Shown in pieces: positions 1-5,150 of a stretch of 5,193 bases of DNA. Made by a program: the position numbers and the translations under genes. Source of the DNA: Chloroflexota bacterium (GTDB taxonomy: Bacteria > Chloroflexota > Dehalococcoidia > JACQUE01); assembly GCA_016210425.1 (NCBI GenBank), contig JACQUE010000048.1, positions 1 through 5,193 on the forward strand, read 5' to 3'. The notes under the pieces are model-generated. The model searched no databases, had not been told where the DNA came from, and was given only the letters and a program-made list of their open reading frames with translations. The stretch's first letter is position 1; each line of letters begins with the position of its first letter.

Positions 1-86
1 CGGGCTGTAACCCCCTCGTTCTCCAGGAGCTCCTTCCACATCTCAGCGACTATGATATTCGGGGCCTTCATGAAGAGAGTCCACAT
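1..86 (-). CDS. Small DUF2007-like protein, N-terminal part only (cut by window edge)
   Basis: An open frame starts at ATG 84-86 and runs 28 codons to the window edge without a stop. An AGGG Shine-Dalgarno (91-94) lies 4 nt upstream of the ATG, and the gap to the nuoK stop is 17 bp, so it should be co-transcribed with the nuo genes. The visible peptide begins MWTLFMKAPNIIVAEMWKEL and continues with a short LLENEGV stretch. This beta-strand, 'APN..AE..KELL..EGV' helix, then strand pattern resembles the DUF2007 (putative signal-transducing) family of small soluble proteins; the family's role is not established. It is clearly not NuoL, which would begin with a hydrophobic membrane helix and is the usual gene after nuoK. 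The family call rests on a short N-terminal fragment, so it is tentative; that a gene starts here is more secure. Confidence 0.55.
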   Translation of the reverse strand, partial: MWTLFMKAPNIIVAEMWKELLENEGVTA

Positions 87-103
87 ATCGCCCTATCGCC
101 CCC

Positions 104-415
104 CTACATCTTCAAGAGGTCGATCTCTTCGACGTCGACGTTTTCTCGATTGCGGTAGATAGAGATGAGGAGAGCGAGGCCTACCGCCGCCTCGGCCGCC
201 GCGATGGTTATGACAAAGATGGCGAAGACCTGCCCCGTCAGCAGCGTCGGCGTGACAAACCGGGAGAAGGCCACCAGCGCGATGATCACCGCGTTCAGCA
301 TTATCTCGACGCACATCAGGATGACGACCACATTCCGCTTCGCCAGCACCCCATACATCCCGATAGAGAAGAGAACCGCAGACAGCACCAGGAAATGATT
401 AAGCCCAACGCTCAT
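104..415 (-). CDS. nuoK: NADH-quinone oxidoreductase subunit K (NuoK)
   Basis: NuoK is a small membrane subunit of complex I (ND4L homologue) that forms part of the first proton channel of the membrane arm. The 103-residue length matches the family (about 100). Three transmembrane helices are visible at about residues 3-24, 29-52 and 60-84, followed by a charged C-terminal tail. The two buried glutamates essential for proton pumping in E. coli (E36 and E72) correspond to E37, in the CVEIMLNA motif, and E75, in the AAAEAAVGLAL motif. The ATG start follows the nuoJ TAG with no gap; an AAGGA ribosome site (423-427) sits inside the end of nuoJ, 7 nt upstream. This zero-gap junction implies translational coupling with nuoJ. 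The identification is secure. Confidence 0.97.
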   Translation of the reverse strand: MSVGLNHFLVLSAVLFSIGMYGVLAKRNVVVILMCVEIMLNAVIIALVAFSRFVTPTLLTGQVFAIFVITIAAAEAAVGLALLISIYRNRENVDVEEIDLLKM

Positions 416-919
416 CTATTTGTCCTTGACGATCGCTATCGCGCCAATCATAGCCGCCAGCAACACGATGGACGCAACTTCAAACGGCAGCACCCAGCCA
501 TTGGTTCTGTCGAACAAAGCGTTGGCAAGCGGTGCCGTCGTCGGCTGGATGGGCGACTCCGATGAGATGGACCAGTCGGTGAGGCCAACGGTGACCCATA
601 TCAGGGCGATGACCAGAGTCACAGCGACGATGGCCGCCGAGATGCTGAAGCGGCTGAAGCCTCCGGTCATGACGGGCCGGCGCGTCAGCATGACGGCGAA
701 GATGATCAGGATGGAGATGGCCCCGGCATAGATGAGGAGCTGCACACCCGCTAGGAAGTCGGCGCTAAGGACGATGTAGATGCCTGCCACGCCGGTGAAC
801 GTGAGCACCAGCAGCAACGCGGCGTGGAAGATGTTGCGCAGCAGCACCACGCTAAGGGCAGCCAGGCAGGTGCCAACCGCCAGCACCCAGAACGCGAAAG
901 CCGCTCCATCCGTTATCAC
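416..919 (-). CDS. nuoJ: NADH-quinone oxidoreductase subunit J (NuoJ)
   Basis: NuoJ is a membrane subunit of complex I (ND6 homologue); its third helix, with a pi-bulge, is central to coupling quinone reduction to proton pumping. The 167-residue product shows five hydrophobic helices at about 8-28, 32-52, 56-78, 92-112 and 146-165, with a hydrophilic loop at 113-145. The diagnostic helix-3 segment at residues 54-79 reads DFLAGVQLLIYAGAISI then LIIFAVMLT, with the conserved Tyr64. The last helix carries the family pattern FEVASIVLLAAMIGA with Glu147. The start is GTG at 917-919, chosen because an AGGGG site lies 6 nt upstream and the protein then begins just ahead of helix 1. The gene follows nuoH by 52 bp, where nuoI would usually sit, and ends directly at the nuoK ATG. 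Confidence 0.96.
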   Translation of the reverse strand: MITDGAAFAFWVLAVGTCLAALSVVLLRNIFHAALLLVLTFTGVAGIYIVLSADFLAGVQLLIYAGAISILIIFAVMLTRRPVMTGGFSRFSISAAIVAVTLVIALIWVTVGLTDWSISSESPIQPTTAPLANALFDRTNGWVLPFEVASIVLLAAMIGAIAIVKDK

Positions 920-925
920 AACATG

Positions 926-930
926 CCCCT
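926..930 (-). promoter_or_regulatory. Ribosome binding site of nuoJ
   Basis: AGGGG on the minus strand, 6 nt before the GTG at 917-919. It decides the nuoJ start: the ATG at 922-924 is out of frame and hits a stop after two codons. Confidence 0.75.
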
Positions 931-944
931 AAATGTTCCCCTCG

Positions 945-959
945 GCGCCGGCCTGGCGC
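945..959 (-). other. Small inverted repeat in the nuoH-nuoJ gap
   Basis: GCGCC-AGGCC-GGCGC on the minus strand can form a 5-bp GC-only stem with a 5-nt loop. It lies in the 52-bp gap between nuoH and nuoJ, the only internal nuo gap longer than 17 bp. There is no following T-run, so it is not a convincing intrinsic terminator; it could slow transcription or protect an mRNA end, or be chance in GC-rich DNA. Confidence 0.35.
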
Positions 960-971
960 GGTTCTAAAGCT

Positions 972-2210
972 CTAGTATGAGGGCGTCTCGGCGGGCAGCG
1001 CCCCCAGCCGGCGTACCTCGGGAATGTCCGCCGAGCGTCTGCGCGGCATTCGGAAAGCCCTGCTCCAGGCGACGATCAGCAGTGCCGCCAGCGCGTAGTT
1101 CACAACCGCCAGGAGGGTCATCCAGACCGCAGGCGCCAGCGTCGTGTTATCGATAAGCAGTACCTCGACGGCGGTAACTAGGATATTAAGGAGCGACAGC
1201 GGGATCAGGAACTTCCACGCGAAGGCCATAAGCTGGTCGATGCGCAGGCGGGGCAGGGTCGCCCGCGTCCAGATGAACACAGCGAAGAAGATGTATATCT
1301 TGGCGATGAACCAAATCCACGGCGGGATGTACCTCTCGAGCCAGGGTATACCATGCCAGCCGCCGAAGAAGAGGGTGCTCATCACGGCACAGGCCGCCAG
1401 GATCGACGTGTATTCGGCCACGTAGAAGAGGCCGAACTTCATCCCGCTGTACTCAGTGTGATGGCCGGCCACGATCTCCTGCTCGGCCTCGATCAGGTCC
1501 ACCGGCGTCCGGTTAACCTCCGCCGAGGCTGTTATGAAGAAGATGAGGAAAGCCAACGGCTGCACCGTTATGAACCAGGTGAACGAGCCGCTGCTCTGAG
1601 CCCGCACGATGTCCGTAAGGCTAAGCGAGCCGGCCAACAGGATAACGCCGACGAGAGCGAGGACGTTGGGGATTTCGTAGCTGACCAGGACCGCAACCGA
1701 GCGCATCGCCGAGATGAGAGCATACTTGTTGGAGGAGGCCCAGCCGGCCATAAAGACGGAGATAACGCTGTAAGAGCCGATGGCCACCAGGTAGAGCAGG
1801 CCGATGTTAAGGTCGGCGAAGGCCAGGTCCGGGCCGAAGGGGATCACTGCATAGACGAGGATCGCGGGAATGAATCCCACCACAGGCGCCGCGAGGTACG
1901 GCCACTTGTCGGCGTACCGCGGCATGATGGCCTCTTTGGAGAGGAGCTTGATGGCATCGACGATGGATTGGAGCAAACCCCACGGACCGACCCGGTTGGG
2001 CCCTCTGCGGATCTGGAATCTGGCAATTAGGCGCCGCTCGATCCAGACCACCATGAGCTGGCTGGGCAGCAAGAAGACGAGAAGGAGGATTGCGCCCAGG
2101 ATCGCCGGGACAACGTAGGCGGTCCAGCCCGCCGCATGAGCGCTGAGCCAGCTACGGACGCTCTCGTTGACCTTGCCCAGATGATAGATGTAGAAGTCGC
2201 GCCAGTCCAC
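972..2210 (-). CDS. nuoH: NADH-quinone oxidoreductase subunit H (NuoH)
   Basis: NuoH (ND1 homologue) is the membrane subunit that forms the quinone entry tunnel and docks the peripheral arm. The 412-residue product is longer than E. coli NuoH (325), with about 30 extra N-terminal residues before helix 1 and a basic C-terminal tail (386-412). Family motifs are plain: IERRLIARFQIRRGPNRVGP at 57-76 with the following GLLQ, and the acidic quinone-chamber loop with EVNRTPVDL at 231-239, E241, E243, E245 and VAGHHTEYSG at 247-256. About eight or nine membrane helices can be seen between residues 31 and 385. Within the loop, Val237 and Ile240 stand where the usual NRxPFDLPE motif has Phe and Pro. 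The start is GTG at 2208-2210, overlapping the nuoD TAG by one base (TAGTG), with a GAGGTG site 8 nt upstream inside nuoD; translation is probably coupled. nuoEFG, usually between nuoD and nuoH, are absent here. Confidence 0.97.
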   Translation of the reverse strand: MDWRDFYIYHLGKVNESVRSWLSAHAAGWTAYVVPAILGAILLLVFLLPSQLMVVWIERRLIARFQIRRGPNRVGPWGLLQSIVDAIKLLSKEAIMPRYADKWPYLAAPVVGFIPAILVYAVIPFGPDLAFADLNIGLLYLVAIGSYSVISVFMAGWASSNKYALISAMRSVAVLVSYEIPNVLALVGVILLAGSLSLTDIVRAQSSGSFTWFITVQPLAFLIFFITASAEVNRTPVDLIEAEQEIVAGHHTEYSGMKFGLFYVAEYTSILAACAVMSTLFFGGWHGIPWLERYIPPWIWFIAKIYIFFAVFIWTRATLPRLRIDQLMAFAWKFLIPLSLLNILVTAVEVLLIDNTTLAPAVWMTLLAVVNYALAALLIVAWSRAFRMPRRRSADIPEVRRLGALPAETPSY

Positions 2211-3310
2211 TAGCGGTCCACCTCGCCCATGACGATATCGATGCTGCCGGTGATGGCTACCGCATCGGCGATCCGCCAGCCGACCACCATGTCACACAGC
2301 GCGGTGATGTTGATAAAGGACGGGGACCGTATCTTGAAGCGATAGGGAGCTATGGAGCCATCGCTGACAAGGTAGAAGCCTAGTTCGCCGCGAGGCGTCT
2401 CGCTGCGCCCATAAGCATCGCCGGCGGGCGGGTGGAAGAAAAGGGCCACCTTGGGCAGCGGGTCGCCGGACGGGATATCGCGGATGGCCTGCTCCAAGAT
2501 ACGCACGCTCTGGCGCATCTCCTGGACGCGCACAAAGTAGCGGTCGAAGGCATCGCCCTGCTTGCCCGTCGGTATATCGAAGTCGAAGCGGTCATAGACG
2601 CAGTAGGGGTCGGCCTTGCGAAGGTCCCACTTCACGCCGCTGCCACGCAGCACCGGGCCGCTGGCCGAGGCGTTTATCGCCTGCTCTCGCGGCAGGATGC
2701 CCACGCCGATGGTCCGCGCCCGCAGGATCTCGTTGCCGGTAAGAAGCTGCTCGTACTCGTCGATATAGCGTGGCATCTCCGCCACAAACCTGCGCACTGC
2801 CGGCCAGAACTCGTCGGGCACGTCCCTCATCACGCCACCCGGCCGTATGTAGCTGTAGGTGAGGCGGGCGCCGCTGGCCATCTCGAAAAGGTCTATCAGC
2901 TTCTCGCGCTCGCGCAGCATGTATAGGAAAGGCGTACCACTGGCGCCACAGTCGTCGATAAACGTGCCGACGCCGAAGAGGTGGCTGGCTATCCGTTGGA
3001 GCTCGGCCATGATCACACGCAGGTACTTTGCCCGCTCGGACACTTCGATGCCCGCCAACTTCTCAATAGCCAAGCAGAGGCTGAGGTTGCCCGTCATGGA
3101 TGACAGATAGTCCATGCGGTCGGTGAAGGGGATGCACTGGGTGTAGGAGCGCTCCTCGGACAGCTTTTCGATGCCGCGGTGGAGATAGCCCATAATGGGC
3201 CGCATGTCCACGACCGTCTCCCCATCCAGGAGGAGCTCCATACGAAAGACCCCATGTGTGCTGGGGTGTTGGGGCCCCATATTCAACACATAGGGTTCGG
3301 TCTTCAGCAT
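2210..3310 (-). CDS. nuoD: NADH-quinone oxidoreductase subunit D (NuoD, 49-kDa homologue)
   Basis: NuoD is the 49-kDa-type subunit of complex I and forms most of the quinone head-group pocket at the base of the peripheral arm. At 366 residues it is a complete stand-alone NuoD. The N-terminal motif LNMGPQHPSTHGVFRMELLL (9-28) carries His19, and RMDYLSSM carries Tyr68; their 49-residue spacing equals that of His38 and Tyr87, the quinone ligands in Thermus Nqo4. The protein also has the YIRPGGVMRDVP motif at about 154-165 and the canonical C-terminal ending GSIDIVMGEVDR. The CxxC pairs that bind nickel in related NiFe hydrogenases are missing, so this is a quinone-reducing subunit and not a hydrogenase. 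The ATG is 9 bp after the nuoC stop; the Shine-Dalgarno AGGG overlaps that TAG. nuoC is in the same frame, separated by TAG and three codons. The partner cluster N2 subunit NuoB is not encoded in this window. Confidence 0.98.
   Translation of the reverse strand: MLKTEPYVLNMGPQHPSTHGVFRMELLLDGETVVDMRPIMGYLHRGIEKLSEERSYTQCIPFTDRMDYLSSMTGNLSLCLAIEKLAGIEVSERAKYLRVIMAELQRIASHLFGVGTFIDDCGASGTPFLYMLREREKLIDLFEMASGARLTYSYIRPGGVMRDVPDEFWPAVRRFVAEMPRYIDEYEQLLTGNEILRARTIGVGILPREQAINASASGPVLRGSGVKWDLRKADPYCVYDRFDFDIPTGKQGDAFDRYFVRVQEMRQSVRILEQAIRDIPSGDPLPKVALFFHPPAGDAYGRSETPRGELGFYLVSDGSIAPYRFKIRSPSFINITALCDMVVGWRIADAVAITGSIDIVMGEVDR
2219..2224 (-). promoter_or_regulatory. Ribosome binding site of nuoH
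   Basis: GAGGTG on the minus strand, within the last codons of nuoD and 8 nt before the GTG at 2208-2210. It supports the GTG that overlaps the nuoD stop as the true nuoH start. Confidence 0.7.
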
Positions 3311-3319
3311 TCGCTTGCC

Positions 3320-3796
3320 CTACTCCACCAGGGCAGGTCGCTGCCCGTAGTTAAGCCCCAGGTAGTCCTTCCGCAAAGGGAAGTTGGCGTAGCCATCCCA
3401 CATCAGGATGCGCCTCAGGTCGGGATGGCCGGTAAAGATGATGCCGAAGAAGTCGTAGACCTCTCGCTCCTGGAACTCGGCCCCCTGCCAGAGGCTGATC
3501 ACTGATGGGAGCTCCGGCGCGGCGCGGTCATACAGCTTGGTCTTAACGACTACGCTGTGGTTGCGCGCGATGGAGGTCAGGTGGTAGACGACTTCTAAGT
3601 AGTCCATGTAATCGACGCCCGTGATGGAGGTGAGGTAGTCCATCTCCATATCGGGCGCCTCTTTCAGGAAACGGCAGACGTCCAGCATCGCCTCACTGCG
3701 GAGGTAGAGGTCTATACCGTCCGCCTTGACTACGGCGTTCGGCAGCACCTCCCGAACGCGGTTCGCCACCTGTTCACCCGAGAGGGATTGGGTCAC
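3320..3796 (-). CDS. nuoC: NADH-quinone oxidoreductase subunit C (NuoC, 30-kDa homologue)
   Basis: NuoC is the 30-kDa-type peripheral subunit that holds NuoD and NuoB together next to the membrane. The 158-residue product has the family's usual layout: an alpha/beta N-terminal region with MDYLTSITGVDY (52-63), then the signature region WQGAEFQEREVYDFFGIIF (103-121), HPDLRRIL (124-131) and the C-terminal PLRKDY (140-145). It carries no metal site, as expected. The start is GTG at 3794-3796 with a perfect AGGAGG site (3801-3806) 4 nt upstream. This site overlaps the nuoA TAG, so the two genes abut with only 8 bp between them and there is no room for nuoB, which normally lies here. The frame continues after the TAG through three sense codons straight into the nuoD ATG. 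Confidence 0.97.
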   Translation of the reverse strand: MTQSLSGEQVANRVREVLPNAVVKADGIDLYLRSEAMLDVCRFLKEAPDMEMDYLTSITGVDYMDYLEVVYHLTSIARNHSVVVKTKLYDRAAPELPSVISLWQGAEFQEREVYDFFGIIFTGHPDLRRILMWDGYANFPLRKDYLGLNYGQRPALVE

Positions 3797-3800
3797 TCAG

Positions 3801-3806
3801 CCTCCT
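3801..3806 (-). promoter_or_regulatory. Ribosome binding site of nuoC, overlapping the nuoA stop
   Basis: AGGAGG on the minus strand, 4 nt before the GTG at 3794-3796; its first two bases (AG) are the last two bases of the nuoA TAG at 3805-3807. It is a perfect Shine-Dalgarno core and makes the direct nuoA-nuoC junction look functional and not a deletion scar. Confidence 0.8.
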
Positions 3807-4176
3807 AGCGCCACTCCAGGGCATCCTGCTTCCAGGCGTAGACCAGGCCAACGACCAGGATAGCGATGAAAACGATCATCTCTACGAGGCCGAACACCGC
3901 CAACTTGCGGAAGGCCACGGCCCACGGGAATAGGAAGACTGTCTCGATGTCAAAGATAACGAAGAGGAGAGCCAGATAGTAGTAGCGGAAGTTGAATTGA
4001 ACCCAGGTGGGCCCCTCTGTGGGGACGCCACACTCGTAGACGTCTTCCTTTACGGGATCGGGGGCGGCAGGACGGATCCGGATCTTGCCGAGCAACCAGG
4101 AGGTGACTATAGCGCCCAGAGGAAAGAGGATAGCTACGATGAGCAGGATTCCAACATAGCCGAATTGGCCCAGCAT
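3805..4176 (-). CDS. nuoA: NADH-quinone oxidoreductase subunit A (NuoA)
   Basis: NuoA (ND3 homologue) is a small membrane subunit whose first loop lines the quinone cavity at the junction of the two complex I arms. The 123-residue product has three membrane helices at about 5-30, 65-88 and 93-115. The loop contains VYECGVPTEG (46-55), with Cys49 equivalent to the conserved loop cysteine of ND3, and helix 2 carries FDIETVFLFPWAV (75-87) with Asp76 and Glu78, the acidic pair conserved in the family. The ATG has an AGGGGG site (4181-4186) 4 nt upstream. As the first gene of the nuo run it follows a 151-bp intergenic region with a sigma70-like promoter; nuoC follows after 8 bp. Confidence 0.97.
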   Translation of the reverse strand: MLGQFGYVGILLIVAILFPLGAIVTSWLLGKIRIRPAAPDPVKEDVYECGVPTEGPTWVQFNFRYYYLALLFVIFDIETVFLFPWAVAFRKLAVFGLVEMIVFIAILVVGLVYAWKQDALEWR

Positions 4177-4232
4177 CCAGCCCCCTCAGCAGTGGGACTT
4201 AGGGAGACCATAGCCCCCTTTTTCAGGGTGCC

Positions 4233-4261
4233 AGTATAGCGCACGGATTGCCGGAGCGCAA
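4233..4261 (-). promoter_or_regulatory. Candidate sigma70-type promoter of the nuo operon
   Basis: On the minus strand a -35 box TTGCGC (4256-4261, 3 of 6 to consensus including TTG) is followed after exactly 17 bp by a -10 box TATACT (4233-4238, 5 of 6). Transcription would begin near 4226, giving a leader of about 50 nt before the nuoA ATG. It is the best promoter-like pair I see in the region between the PAP2 gene and nuoA, and its position fits an independent start of the nuo operon. The -35 box is part of an 11-bp repeat also found near the PAP2 stop. Confidence 0.6.
4249..4259. repeat. 11-bp direct repeat, copy 1 (over the nuo -35 box)
   Basis: The plus-strand word tgccggagcgc occurs here and again at 4318-4328, in the same orientation and 69 bp apart. 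On the minus strand the match extends as TxGCGCTCCGGCA. This copy overlaps the -35 hexamer of the candidate nuo promoter, so it could be an operator half; a chance GC-rich repeat is also possible. Confidence 0.5.
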
Positions 4262-4317
4262 CATTGCTGTGAAGAAATCCACTAATAGGCTGAACTAAGG
4301 CAGTAGAAAGGAAAGCC

Positions 4318-4328
4318 TGCCGGAGCGC
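4318..4328. repeat. 11-bp direct repeat, copy 2 (at the end of the PAP2 gene)
   Basis: Second copy of tgccggagcgc; it begins within the TAG stop region of the PAP2 gene (stop at 4328-4330) and is 69 bp upstream of the copy over the nuo -35 box. No other copy was noticed in the window. Confidence 0.5.
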
Positions 4329-5140
4329 TAGTGGTGAATGCGAGCAGACGTAACCAGCCATGCCGAGTCAACAGGTTGGCCTTCCCCCTCCGCCGAGGAG
4401 ATCATCTCGATCCCGGGCTCCTGCAAGCAGAGCCGCTGTGGAAACAGCCGGGAGTTCGGCCTGCGGAACATCCAGGCCAAGCCCAGCGCCAGCGCGATAA
4501 GGAGCAGGCCGGCGACGGCATCTAAGAGGAAGTGGTTGCCGGTGGCTACTATGGATAGGAGCATGAAGGGAGGCACAAGCGCGCCTGCCGTCTTGAGCAT
4601 CCGGTTCTTGGCGATGAAGAAGATGGCCCCGCTGGCCAGCAGCGTCCAGGCGAAGTGCATGCTGGGGACCGCCGCATAGGGGTTGTAGGCCTTGTGCAAG
4701 CCGGTGGAGTCGTAGCTTATCCTACCGAAGTTGGCCATCGTATCCACGAAGCCCAGGTAAGAGAAGTAGCGGGGTGGGGCCACCGGATACAGGATGAAGA
4801 CCGTGAAGCTGATGACTGCGGAGATGATGAAAACGTTCCGAACGAAGACCCATCGGTGGGGATACTTCACATAGAGCCAGATCGCAGCCACCGCTAGGAC
4901 CGGGTAGTAGAAGAAAGTATACACGCCATTAGCGAGGGTTATCAACAGGTCGCTCCGCAGGAAGAGATCCTGGACCTGTTTCTCAATGAAGATCCCCACC
5001 TCCTTCTCCAGCTTCATGATATCGGAGGCATGGTAGAAGGCGAGAACGGCCCTGTCCCCCAGCCCGATCCTCCCATATTCATAGAGGAGCATCACTCCAG
5101 CGATCAGGGCCACCTCGCGAAGGAGTCTCCTGATTGCCAC
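4328..5140 (-). CDS. PAP2_3-family membrane phosphatase / phosphotransferase
   Basis: A 270-residue multi-helix membrane protein of the PAP2 superfamily, subgroup related to inositol phosphorylceramide synthase (Aur1/Ipt1-like, PAP2_3). Hydrophobic helices lie at about 8-20, 70-91, 103-120, 163-177, 186-200 and 204-225. Conserved motifs are YPVAPPRY (118-125), AYNPYAAVPSMHFAW (151-165) with His162, and GNHFLLDAVAGL (201-212) with His203 and Asp207, the expected His-His-Asp catalytic set. Members hydrolyse or transfer phosphate head groups of lipids or lipid carriers; the substrate cannot be read from the sequence. A polar C-terminal tail of about 45 residues follows the last helix. The start is GTG at 5138-5140 with a GGAGG site 5 nt upstream; the nearby ATG at 5143-5145 is out of frame. 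It ends 151 bp before nuoA, with a separate promoter between, so it is probably not part of complex I function. Confidence 0.85.
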   Translation of the reverse strand: MAIRRLLREVALIAGVMLLYEYGRIGLGDRAVLAFYHASDIMKLEKEVGIFIEKQVQDLFLRSDLLITLANGVYTFFYYPVLAVAAIWLYVKYPHRWVFVRNVFIISAVISFTVFILYPVAPPRYFSYLGFVDTMANFGRISYDSTGLHKAYNPYAAVPSMHFAWTLLASGAIFFIAKNRMLKTAGALVPPFMLLSIVATGNHFLLDAVAGLLLIALALGLAWMFRRPNSRLFPQRLCLQEPGIEMISSAEGEGQPVDSAWLVTSARIHH

Positions 5141-5145
5141 CGCAT

Positions 5146-5150
5146 CCTCC
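5146..5150 (-). promoter_or_regulatory. Ribosome binding site of the PAP2 gene
   Basis: GGAGG on the minus strand, 5 nt before the GTG at 5138-5140. It decides the start in favour of this GTG over the out-of-frame ATG at 5143-5145, which directly abuts the site. Confidence 0.75.

Noticed and set aside
1353..2030. Long plus-strand open frame (225 codons) antisense to nuoH
   Set aside because: It lies wholly inside the secure nuoH gene, is rich in charged residues typical of GC-rich antisense frames, and matches no family I know.
2432..2926. Plus-strand open frame (164 codons) antisense to nuoD
   Set aside because: It is fully covered by nuoD, whose sequence is strongly conserved, and looks like an antisense shadow.
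2210..3310. Energy-converting NiFe hydrogenase large subunit instead of NuoD, given the missing NuoB, NuoI and NADH module
   Set aside because: The CxxC nickel ligand pairs at both ends are absent, and the His/Tyr quinone ligands and GEVDR ending are those of NuoD.
4216..4228. Short hairpin CCCT-GAAAA-AGGG in the nuoA leader
   Set aside because: The stem is only 4 bp and overlaps the predicted transcription start, so it would scarcely form in the mRNA.
4281..4298. Direct repeat ACTAA separated by 13 bp upstream of the nuo promoter
   Set aside because: Five-base words recur often by chance and nothing else supports a binding site.
4290..4327. Possible intrinsic terminator after the PAP2 gene
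   Set aside because: GGCAG and CTGCC can pair on the minus strand but leave a 13-nt loop, and no T-run follows, so it does not meet the usual pattern.
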